In this document: positions 7,437-14,162 of the stretch, in pieces
How the letters are laid out: every line of letters begins with the position of its first letter
How positions within the stretch are numbered: the first letter of the stretch is position 1
Source: UBA7398 sp963978235
Lineage (GTDB): Bacteria > Actinomycetota > Actinomycetes > Nanopelagicales > Nanopelagicaceae
Assembly (NCBI GenBank): GCA_963978235.1
Contig: CAXBQM010000023.1
Location: forward strand, 1-14,714
Reading direction: 5' to 3'
Length of the DNA stretch: 14,714 nucleotides
The notes under the pieces: model-generated
Database searches by the model: none
Told to the model about the DNA's origin: nothing
Seen by the model: only the letters and a program-made list of their open reading frames with translations
Translations under genes and position numbers: made by a program

Positions 7437-8263
7437 CGTGACACCAGCACATTCTCGTGTATTGGATTCATTGGCATGGTGTCAATTAATCGAACTCCAT
7501 CAACCCAACCCGCAACGATTGCTCGTTGATTTTTTGTTTCATCCGTTGCAATTTCAAAACTTTCGCCGTCAATAATCTCTGCATAATCAAGAATGAAGCG
7601 AGATTCACTCATTAGAGTTTCTCTTAAAACTTTCAATTTAGTCGGAGTTCCATTTACACCTCTTGCGCTCCGCAAAGCGATTGAAATAATTTTTGCAACG
7701 TCGCGATTATTAGAATTCAATCGCACGTTGCGGGAAGAGAGAGCTAGACCATCGCTATCGCGAACAGTTTCACAGGCAATGATTGAAATCTGTGGATGAA
7801 GTGATGCGCTCATCCTTTTTATCAGAAAAAGTTGCTGTAAATCTTTCTCTCCAAATAACGCCCATTGTGGATTTACTGCTTCAAATAGAGCATTGACAAC
7901 CGTCACTACACCATTGAAATGACCGGAACGGGTTGCACCTTCAAACTTCTGGCCAATTTCACCGGCGCTAATTTCTTTTTTCCCAGTGGGATAAAGATCT
8001 TTCTCGTGAGGAAACCACAAATATTTCGCGCCTGCAGCTTCTGCTAGTTCTACATCGCGCTCCGGAGTCTTCGGATAATTAGCTAAATCATTGGCACTTT
8101 CAAATTGAAGTGGATTGACATAGATACTGACTAAGACATTCTCTGTAAGTTCACGTGCTCGTTGAATTAAAGATTGATGTCCTGCGTGAAGTGCGCCCAT
8201 TGTTGGCACGAATGCAATGTTTGAGGTACGCGGAAGCTCACTGGCGCTATAGATAACTTTCAT
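7433..8263 (-). CDS. panC: Pantothenate synthetase (pantoate--beta-alanine ligase)
   Basis: PanC joins pantoate and beta-alanine using ATP to give pantothenate. The 276-residue product has the nucleotidyltransferase HIGH-like motif HAGH (26-29) after FVPTMGALHAGH. Further blocks are VNPLQF (49-54), SGHFNGVVTVV (113-123), the ATP-binding FGEKD (137-141), and SSRN (176-179), the KMSKS equivalent, after DGLAL. The protein ends shortly after RLIDTM (258-263). A GGAG ribosome site (8270-8273) sits 6 nt before the ATG. A good promoter lies just upstream (8303-8331), so panC probably heads a sub-operon with nadB, nadC, coaX, lysS and argA. The genes for beta-alanine (panD) and pantoate (panB, panE) supply are not in view. 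In several actinobacteria, extra genes (DUF3180 and DUF2520 types) lie between folK and panC; here there is only a 50-nt gap. Confidence 0.97.
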   Translation of the reverse strand: MKVIYSASELPRTSNIAFVPTMGALHAGHQSLIQRARELTENVLVSIYVNPLQFESANDLANYPKTPERDVELAEAAGAKYLWFPHEKDLYPTGKKEISAGEIGQKFEGATRSGHFNGVVTVVNALFEAVNPQWALFGEKDLQQLFLIKRMSASLHPQISIIACETVRDSDGLALSSRNVRLNSNNRDVAKIISIALRSARGVNGTPTKLKVLRETLMSESRFILDYAEIIDGESFEIATDETKNQRAIVAGWVDGVRLIDTMPMNPIHENVLVSR

Positions 8264-8302
8264 AGATGGCTCCAGTCCTGCTTGGTGGTACCGGGCTCGC
8301 GA

Positions 8303-8331
8303 ATTCTACCGACCTATTGCAGCCTTCTCAA
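8303..8331 (-). promoter_or_regulatory. Sigma-70-like promoter for panC-nadB-nadC-coaX-lysS-argA
   Basis: On the minus strand, TTGAGA (8331-8326) and TAGAAT (8308-8303) are separated by exactly 17 nt. Each matches 5 of 6 positions of the TTGACA and TATAAT consensus. The element straddles the end of folK, whose stop codon is at 8314-8316. It would start RNA near 8296-8298 and leave a leader of about 33 nt before the panC ATG. It lies at one of the few gaps in the gene run. This is the best promoter match I found in the window. Confidence 0.6.
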
Positions 8332-8760
8332 AAGTTCTTTTACTGGCCCGTAGCCTGGAAGAGTTGCCATCGGTTCAATTTCATACCAAGGCTCTAGAAC
8401 AAATTTCCGTTGATGCGCTCGTGGATGTGGCAATGTTAAATCGGTTGACTCAATAAATATCTCTCCATAGGCGATGAGGTCTAGGTCAATCGTTCGGGCA
8501 GCATTTTTAATTGAACGCATTCGCCCTCCAAGCAGTTCGATTTCATGAAGTTTTCGTAAAAGATCTAACGGAAGTAATTCCGATTCAATAATCACAACTC
8601 CGTTTAAATAGTTAGGTTGTCCTGGAGCATCTACTGGCTCTGTTTCACGTAGCTGGGATTCCGCCACGATAGTAAATTCTTTTCTCAATAAATCGATGGC
8701 ATCTTCAATTTGTTTTCTTGGCTCACCTAAATTTGCACCAAGGGAAATTACAGCTCTCAC
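8314..8760 (-). CDS. folK: 2-amino-4-hydroxy-6-hydroxymethyldihydropteridine pyrophosphokinase (HPPK)
   Basis: FolK transfers pyrophosphate from ATP to 6-hydroxymethyl-dihydropterin, giving the substrate of FolP. The 148-residue product begins AVISLGANLG (3-12). It carries ETEPVDAPGQPNYLNGVV (39-56), the metal-binding pair D92 and D94 in RTIDLDLIAYG (89-99), and PHPRAHQRKFVLEPW (111-125). In E. coli HPPK the catalytic loop before the aspartates reads RWGPR; here it is KNAAR (85-89). The last arginine is kept, but the tryptophan position is Asn. The start is GTG at 8760, overlapping the folB stop by 4 nt (GTGA), with only a weak AAGAAG ribosome site. It is the last gene of the folate set, and a promoter for panC overlaps its end. 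Confidence 0.95.
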   Translation of the reverse strand: MRAVISLGANLGEPRKQIEDAIDLLRKEFTIVAESQLRETEPVDAPGQPNYLNGVVIIESELLPLDLLRKLHEIELLGGRMRSIKNAARTIDLDLIAYGEIFIESTDLTLPHPRAHQRKFVLEPWYEIEPMATLPGYGPVKELLRRLQ

Positions 8761-9119
8761 TTTCGACTTCTTTGTATTGTGACAGATACATCGTGGAAAG
8801 AAACTGGAATAGGTGCTTGCGGTTTATGAACTGTCACCTCAATTTCTTGAACATTGAAATTTTCTAAAACATCTTGTGCTATTAATTCTGCGAGACGTTC
8901 CAACAGGTTAACCGGCTCTCCAACAATTCTCTTATGAACAAGCGAAGCGACTTCTGCATAATTTATGGTGTGAGCGAGATTGTCACTCTCTCCCGCATTA
9001 CGAAGATCTAGTTTTAAAACAATATCTACTGAGAAATCTTGTCCGCTCCTTCTCTCACTCTCTAATACGCCGTGGTACCCAAATCCGGTGATTCCAAGAA
9101 TTGAAATTTTGTCGCTCAT
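8757..9119 (-). CDS. folB: Dihydroneopterin aldolase
   Basis: FolB cleaves 7,8-dihydroneopterin to 6-hydroxymethyl-dihydropterin and glycolaldehyde. The 120-residue protein has the family blocks GITGFGYHGVLESERRSGQ (9-27), NLAHTINYAEVA (47-58), NLLERLAELIA (71-81) and VHKPQAPIPVSFHDVSV (97-113). Residues expected at the active site are E20, Y54, E74 and K99, matching the positions known from the Staphylococcus aureus enzyme. The ATG overlaps the folP stop by 4 nt (ATGA), and an AAGGA ribosome site lies in the end of folP 9 nt upstream. Its place between FolP and FolK keeps consecutive folate steps together. A FolX-type epimerase is possible in general, but the context favours FolB. Confidence 0.95.
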   Translation of the reverse strand: MSDKISILGITGFGYHGVLESERRSGQDFSVDIVLKLDLRNAGESDNLAHTINYAEVASLVHKRIVGEPVNLLERLAELIAQDVLENFNVQEIEVTVHKPQAPIPVSFHDVSVTIQRSRK

Positions 9120-9922
9120 GCCAACAATTCCTTCACAGTAGCTATCGCATCCTTATGCGGTTTCACTGAATGAGTCCGCACACCCCATACTCCGGCTTTA
9201 GCCATCATTGAAGTAATGGCAATCGAAGCGGATTCTCGATCATCTGGATTCTCGCTGCCTACTAATTCACCAAGAAATCGCTTACGAGATGCTCCGATCA
9301 AAATGGGAAAACCAAGTAACGCGATACGTTCAATATTTTTTAGGAGCGACCAATTGTGTTCTGGTAATTTTGCAAATCCGATTCCTGGATCAATAATCAG
9401 TTGATCAGGATCAACTCCAGCTGAAATAAGCGTATCTATTCGATCTTGAAGTTCATCTTTCACTTCTCGAACTACATCTTTATACACCGCTCTACTCTGC
9501 ATCTGGTCAGAGTGTCCACGCCAATGCATCGCAATATATTGAATATGTGGATGGTCTGCGACAACTCTCGACATTTTTTCATCTGCCAATCCACCGCTCA
9601 CATCATTGATAAATCTCGCTCCGGATTTAATTGCTTCACGCGCAATTGAATGCCGAGTGGTATCAATACTTACAGTGGCATCTAACTTCACAAGTTCTTG
9701 GATAACCGGAATCACGCGTTCGCGTTCAGTCATTTCATCTATGCGATCAGCGCCCGGTCGCGTTGATTCCCCACCAACGTCAATGATGTCAACTCCTTCT
9801 TCGATCATCACTTGAGCGCGCGCTATTGCATCTGAAAATTCAAAATGTCGACCACCGTCTGCAAATGAATCTGGCGTAATATTCAAAATTCCCATTACCA
9901 GGGTCTCGCTTGTGGAATTCAT
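9116..9922 (-). CDS. folP: Dihydropteroate synthase
   Basis: FolP condenses the pterin pyrophosphate with p-aminobenzoate to form dihydropteroate; it is the target of sulfonamides. The product is a 268-residue TIM barrel. Visible blocks are MGILNITPDSFADGG (10-24), DVGGESTRPGA (48-58), VSIDT (84-88), FINDVSGG (104-111), MHWRG (132-136), IDPGIGFAK (177-185), IGASRKRF (209-216) and VRTHSV (248-253). All pterin and pABA pocket elements are present, so I expect an active enzyme. The start at 9922 lies 4 nt after the folE stop with no clear ribosome site. An in-frame ATG at 9895 also lacks one and would cut into the first strand, so I keep 9922. Confidence 0.96.
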   Translation of the reverse strand: MNSTSETLVMGILNITPDSFADGGRHFEFSDAIARAQVMIEEGVDIIDVGGESTRPGADRIDEMTERERVIPVIQELVKLDATVSIDTTRHSIAREAIKSGARFINDVSGGLADEKMSRVVADHPHIQYIAMHWRGHSDQMQSRAVYKDVVREVKDELQDRIDTLISAGVDPDQLIIDPGIGFAKLPEHNWSLLKNIERIALLGFPILIGASRKRFLGELVGSENPDDRESASIAITSMMAKAGVWGVRTHSVKPHKDAIATVKELLA

Positions 9923-9926
9923 AAAA

Positions 9927-10544
9927 TTAACGAGCGGTAATTAATGACATAGCTTCTGCGCGAGTTGCCGCATCTCGAAGCTGACCACGTACAGCGCTCG
10001 TAGTTGTTCGTGCTTGCGTTTTTCTCACACCACGCATCGACATGCATAAATGTTCGCAATCAATAATGACGATTACTCCTGCCGCTTCTAATATCTCAAC
10101 TAGCGCATCAGCAATTTGAGAAGTCAATCTCTCTTGTACTTGTGGCCGCCTCGCAAAAAGATCAACCAATCGAGCAAGTTTGGATAATCCAGTAATTCGG
10201 CCACTTTCTCCAGGAATGTAACCAATATGTGCCACGCCGTGAAATGGAGTGAGGTGATGTTCGCAGTGCGAGAACACTTCAATATCTCGAACTATGACTA
10301 ATTCTTTATGACCTATATCAAATGTAGTGGTGAGTACATCTCGTGGGTCTTGCCAAAGCCCTTCAAAATTTTCTTTGAGAGCGCGAGCAACTCGAGCTGG
10401 CGTATCACGAAGTCCCTCCCGTGAAACATCCTCACCGAGCGCATGTAGTAACTCTGCAACTGCTCGTTCAGCACGCACTTGATCAAATTCAGATTTCGCT
10501 CGGCCATCATGTGGACCCATAGAAACTGAATTAATCTCACTCAT
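9927..10544 (-). CDS. folE: GTP cyclohydrolase I
   Basis: FolE opens GTP to 7,8-dihydroneopterin triphosphate, the entry step of folate synthesis. It has 205 residues, normal for the type IA enzyme. The zinc site is seen as C94 and H97 in SHCEHHLTPFHG and C167 in CEHLCMSMRG, with H165 as the expected catalytic histidine. Other blocks are GLRDTPARVARA (44-55), IPGESGRITGLSKLARLVDLF (110-130) and RPQVQERLT (133-141). The ATG overlaps the ftsH stop by 4 nt (ATGA). The phosphatase step between FolE and FolB is not encoded here, as in many bacteria. It heads a block of four folate genes that continues with folP, folB and folK. Confidence 0.97.
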   Translation of the reverse strand: MSEINSVSMGPHDGRAKSEFDQVRAERAVAELLHALGEDVSREGLRDTPARVARALKENFEGLWQDPRDVLTTTFDIGHKELVIVRDIEVFSHCEHHLTPFHGVAHIGYIPGESGRITGLSKLARLVDLFARRPQVQERLTSQIADALVEILEAAGVIVIIDCEHLCMSMRGVRKTQARTTTSAVRGQLRDAATRAEAMSLITAR

Positions 10545-12595
10545 TCATTGCTCTTTTGAGCTCGCTTTTTCCGCGGTTTCTTCACATCTTCACTTTGATT
10601 CATAGATTCTTTAGATTCAATTCTCTCTTTTAACTCAACAGGAGGAAGCATTGAAGGTTTACGTAACGGCGATCCGGTCCAGGCTGGACGAGGTGGTCTG
10701 CCATTTACTTTGGCAAATATTTTAAATATCTCTTCTTTATTGAGAGTTTCCTTATCCAACAACTCTTCTACTAACGCATCGAGTGTCGCGCGATTTTGTA
10801 CAAGAATTTCGTAAGCTTCTTGATGAGCCTCTTCTATCAGTTGTCGAATTTCTTGATCAACAATCGCAGCAACGTTTTCGGAATAATCCCGTTGATGTGC
10901 TAAATCTCGACCAAGAAACGGTGCAGATTCTGAGGTTCCCAGTTTGATTGCACCGAGTTTTTCGGTCATGCCATACATAGTTACCATTGCACGTGCCAGA
11001 GTTGTTGCTTTCTCAATATCGTTCGCTGCACCAGTAGTTGGATCGTGGAATACCAATTCTTCGGCAGCGCGACCACCCATTGTGTAGGCCAATTGATCGA
11101 GCATCTGATTACGAGACGTTGAATATTTGTCTTCATCAGGTAAAACCATTGTGTAACCAAGTGCATGCCCGCGCGGCATAATTGTAATTTTGTGAACTGG
11201 ATCTGTGTGAGGCAATGCATGTGCAACGAGTCCATGTCCGCCTTCGTGATATGCAGTGATTCTTCGTTCCTCTTCACTCATTAATCGACTCTTGCGTTGT
11301 GGTCCAGCCATAACGCGATCTATAGATTCATCGAGTGATCTATTTGTAATTACTTTGGCATTTTCTCGCGCAGTTAAAAGCGCTGCTTCGTTTAGTACGT
11401 TCGCCAGATCTGCTCCGGTAAAACCTGGAGTTCGTCGCGCAAATCCAAGCAAATCAACGTCTTCAGCGAGTGGTTTGTTCTTTGCGTGAACTTTGAGAAT
11501 TGCTTCTCGACCTTTCAAATCTGGCCTATCAATCCCTATTTGACGATCAAAACGACCAGGACGAAGAAGTGCTGGATCTAAAACATCTGGACGATTAGTT
11601 GCAGCAATAAGAATGACCGAGCCATTTGCTTCAAAGCCATCCATTTCTACCAACAATTGATTGAGTGTCTGCTCACGCTCGTCATGGCCACCACCTAAGC
11701 CTGCGCCACGTTGTCGTCCAACCGCATCGATTTCATCAACGAAAACAATCGCAGGCGCATGTGCTTTCGCTTGGTTAAAAAGATCTCGAACGCGTGCTGC
11801 ACCAACACCAACAAACATTTCAACAAAGTCTGATCCAGATATCGAATAAAAAGGAACTTTTGCTTCACCTGCGACTGCTCGCGCTAATAGAGTCTTTCCA
11901 GTTCCAGGCGGGCCAAAAAGTAGAACACCTTTTGGAATCTTTGCTCCAATTTCCTGATATTTCTTTGGATCGGCGAGAAAGTCTTTAATCTCCCGTAGCT
12001 CTTCTACTGCTTCATCTGCTCCTGCTACGTCCGCAAAAGTTGTCTTTGGAGCATCTGGAGATTGCAACTTTGCTCGAGAGCGACCAAATGAAAATACTCG
12101 ATTTCCTCCTTGTGCATTTCCCATCAACATAAAGAAAACTAATGCGATGATGATGAAAGGCAACATCGAGAAAATGAGAGAAACAAAGAGGTTCTGGTGA
12201 GGGACGGAAACGTTCCAATCCTTTGGTGGCGGATTACTTGTAAGAAGCTCAACGATTAATGGCTCTTGTCCGGTGACGTAAGAAGCTTCTATCTTTGTTG
12301 CGCCTTTAATCGCTTTTCCAGGCTTCAATACCGCCCGAACTACTTGATCTCTGTCTACAACAATTGCTGATTCCACCTCGTTATTGGAGATTGCTGCGAT
12401 AACAGCTGAGGTTGAAACTTTGGTGTACTGATTTCCGCCATTAGAAATTTGACCAAATAATGTGACAACAACAATCGCTAACAGAATCCAAAAAAGTGGT
12501 CGCCGAGCAACTTTCCGCACCTTATTTGGATCAGGAAGTTTGTTACTGGTTTTACTTTCTTTAACCTTTTTCTTACTTTTTTTATCGTCGGTCAT
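10541..12595 (-). CDS. ftsH: ATP-dependent zinc metalloprotease FtsH
   Basis: FtsH is a membrane-anchored AAA+ protease that degrades misassembled and regulatory proteins. From ATG at 12595 it has 684 residues. A very lysine-rich cytoplasmic start is followed by a membrane segment at about 34-50. An extracytoplasmic domain and a second membrane segment at about 138-158 come next. The AAA domain carries GPPGTGKT (228-235), FVDEID (285-290) and the second region of homology ATNRPDVLDPALLRPGRFDR (332-351). The zinc protease site is HEGGH (450-454), with the third ligand expected at D526 in AANDIEKAT. The tail is rich in Lys and Arg. A TTG at 12604 is in frame, touches the hpt stop and would add three residues. 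Neither start has a clear ribosome site; I prefer the ATG. In this neighbourhood actinobacteria also place ftsH just before folE. Confidence 0.96.
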   Translation of the reverse strand: MTDDKKSKKKVKESKTSNKLPDPNKVRKVARRPLFWILLAIVVVTLFGQISNGGNQYTKVSTSAVIAAISNNEVESAIVVDRDQVVRAVLKPGKAIKGATKIEASYVTGQEPLIVELLTSNPPPKDWNVSVPHQNLFVSLIFSMLPFIIIALVFFMLMGNAQGGNRVFSFGRSRAKLQSPDAPKTTFADVAGADEAVEELREIKDFLADPKKYQEIGAKIPKGVLLFGPPGTGKTLLARAVAGEAKVPFYSISGSDFVEMFVGVGAARVRDLFNQAKAHAPAIVFVDEIDAVGRQRGAGLGGGHDEREQTLNQLLVEMDGFEANGSVILIAATNRPDVLDPALLRPGRFDRQIGIDRPDLKGREAILKVHAKNKPLAEDVDLLGFARRTPGFTGADLANVLNEAALLTARENAKVITNRSLDESIDRVMAGPQRKSRLMSEEERRITAYHEGGHGLVAHALPHTDPVHKITIMPRGHALGYTMVLPDEDKYSTSRNQMLDQLAYTMGGRAAEELVFHDPTTGAANDIEKATTLARAMVTMYGMTEKLGAIKLGTSESAPFLGRDLAHQRDYSENVAAIVDQEIRQLIEEAHQEAYEILVQNRATLDALVEELLDKETLNKEEIFKIFAKVNGRPPRPAWTGSPLRKPSMLPPVELKERIESKESMNQSEDVKKPRKKRAQKSNE

Positions 12596-12604
12596 AGTTC
12601 GCAA

Positions 12605-13156
12605 TCATTCGTACATGTGCTTTGCTAGCACGGCAATAAAAGGAAGGTTGCGATACTTCTCATCAAAATCAAGACCGTAACCAATTACGAAATCTGGTGG
12701 GATATCAAATCCAACATACTTAACATCTACTTCCACTTTTGCAGCAGTAGGTTTGCGAAGCACAGTCAATATCTCAACACTTTTTGCGCCGCGTGATTCT
12801 AAATTTGAACGTAGCCACGAAAGTGTGAGCCCAGTATCGACAATGTCTTCAACGATCAAAACTTCTCGGCCAGTAATGTCTCGATCAAGATCTTTCAATA
12901 TTCGTACAACACCGCTTGATTTAGTTCCGGAACCATAAGATGAGACCGCCATCCAATCCATATCAACATGACGTTGGATGTATCGAGTGAGATCAGCCAT
13001 CGCCATCACAGCGCCCTTAAGTACTCCAATCAAAAGTAAATCTCGATCTTTGTAGTCCGTTGTAATTTGCGCGGCGAGCTCTTTCATTCGCTTGTGAAGA
13101 TCGTCTTCAGAAACAATGACGCGTTCAATGTCGCCTTTGATTGCTTCTAAATCCAC
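12605..13156 (-). CDS. hpt: Hypoxanthine phosphoribosyltransferase
   Basis: Hpt salvages hypoxanthine (and often guanine) to the nucleotide with PRPP. The 183-residue protein has the PRPP-binding motif VLIVEDIVDTGLTL (99-112), LIGVLKGAV (42-50) and a mobile loop around SSYGSGTKSSG (72-82). The purine-binding end is KYVGFDIPPDFVIGYGLDFD (146-165) followed by EKYRNLPFIAVL. It starts with GTG at 13156. The ribosome site AAGGAG (13162-13167) is 5 nt upstream. A nearby ATG at 13161 lies in a frame that stops at once, so the GTG is the real start. The tilS-hpt-ftsH order is widely conserved in Gram-positive bacteria, and here the three genes are nearly contiguous. Confidence 0.96.
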   Translation of the reverse strand: MDLEAIKGDIERVIVSEDDLHKRMKELAAQITTDYKDRDLLLIGVLKGAVMAMADLTRYIQRHVDMDWMAVSSYGSGTKSSGVVRILKDLDRDITGREVLIVEDIVDTGLTLSWLRSNLESRGAKSVEILTVLRKPTAAKVEVDVKYVGFDIPPDFVIGYGLDFDEKYRNLPFIAVLAKHMYE

Positions 13157-13161
13157 ACCAT

Positions 13162-13167
13162 CTCCTT
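13162..13167 (-). promoter_or_regulatory. hpt ribosome binding site
   Basis: AAGGAG on the minus strand, in the 22-nt tilS-hpt gap, is 5 nt before the GTG start of hpt. It decides the start, because the ATG between them opens a frame that ends after four codons. Confidence 0.75.
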
Positions 13168-13178
13168 GTCGTGCGATG

Positions 13179-14153
13179 TTAATTATGAGTCGGCCGAAGG
13201 AGCGAAAGTCTGCCCGAAATTCTTTGAACCTTCACACCGCCCGGAAGTGAGCATTCGCCTTGGCCACGCCACGCCGAGACCATGGCCTCTACTGGCGCGA
13301 TGTGCTCAGCGTTGAGCGATCCAGCAGGCGCTCCTGCCGCATAAATCGCCAGACGCAAGACTCGAGTTCGGACCGCTCGCGGAAGGGATTCAAGAGCTAC
13401 AACATCTAAATCGAGTGGATTCATTCCCGAAAAGAGTGATGCGCTCCACTCGTCAAGCGCATCCGCATCATCGCGAAGTAATTTCGCACTTCGAACTAGG
13501 GCATCAGCAATTCCAGGGCCTAGATCTCGTTCAATTGTAGGAAGAACATTCTTTCTGACTCGAACTCTCGTAAATTGAAAATCGTCATTATGCGGATCTG
13601 ACCAAGGAGAAAGCTTCCATTCTTCACATGCACTGACTGTTTGGGCGCGAGTAATTGCTAATAATGGTCTGAAAAAAATTCCATACTTTTCAGCCATACC
13701 TGATAAGGAGCGTGTTCCTGAACCTCGAGCAAGTCCCATCAAAACTGTTTCTGCTTGATCATCCTTAGTGTGTCCTAATAAGAAAAGAGTCGCATCAAGA
13801 TTGCGTGCGACTTCTTCAAATGCAGAATATCTAGCGCGTCGAGCAGAAGCTTCAATGCCATCTCTGCCATCAACTTTTACTTTGATAATCCTTACATCGG
13901 TAAATCCAATTCCCACTAAAGTTTTTTCAGTAGTTGAGGCAACTTCATGAGAATTCTTCTGAAGTTGATGATCAATAATGATTGCGATCGGTTGAATGGC
14001 AAACTCTTCTGCTTCGAGAATTAAACCTTGCGCAAGTGCTAAAGAATCAGCGCCACCAGATACTCCAACAAGCACTCGATCGCCAGGAGCAGAAAAATCC
14101 AGCGCACTTCTTATTGAACTTCGAATTTGATATGAAGCGCTTGTCTCTCCCAC
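13179..14153 (-). CDS. tilS: tRNA(Ile)-lysidine synthetase
   Basis: TilS attaches lysine to C34 of the CAU-anticodon tRNA-Ile, which lets it read AUA codons. The 324-residue product has the N-type ATP pyrophosphatase loop SGGADS (32-37). It is followed by IIIDHQL (58-64), GIEASARRARYSAF (99-112), GHTKDDQAETVLMGLARGSG (127-146) and PLLAITR (163-169). The tRNA-recognition block DPHNDDFQFTRVRVRKNVLP (186-205) is also present. It lacks the long C-terminal domain of E. coli TilS, as is usual for the short actinobacterial form. The start is GTG at 14153. No ribosome site sits at a normal distance; the nearest GGAGG is 19 nt upstream, within the NlpC gene. The frame is continuous with that gene except for its TAA and three codons, so translation may depend on reinitiation. 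Confidence 0.94.
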   Translation of the reverse strand: MGETSASYQIRSSIRSALDFSAPGDRVLVGVSGGADSLALAQGLILEAEEFAIQPIAIIIDHQLQKNSHEVASTTEKTLVGIGFTDVRIIKVKVDGRDGIEASARRARYSAFEEVARNLDATLFLLGHTKDDQAETVLMGLARGSGTRSLSGMAEKYGIFFRPLLAITRAQTVSACEEWKLSPWSDPHNDDFQFTRVRVRKNVLPTIERDLGPGIADALVRSAKLLRDDADALDEWSASLFSGMNPLDLDVVALESLPRAVRTRVLRLAIYAAGAPAGSLNAEHIAPVEAMVSAWRGQGECSLPGGVKVQRISGRLSLLRPTHN

Positions 14154-14162
14154 AGGAGAAGA

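Noticed and set aside
6922..7575. Plus-strand open frame of 217 codons antisense to nadB and panC
   Set aside because: It lies opposite strongly conserved enzymes, shows no recognisable domain, and is rich in Ser, Pro and Arg as expected of a shadow frame.
10313..11277. Minus-strand open frames of 75 and 98 codons in other frames inside folE and ftsH
   Set aside because: They are out-of-frame shadows of conserved genes on the same strand.
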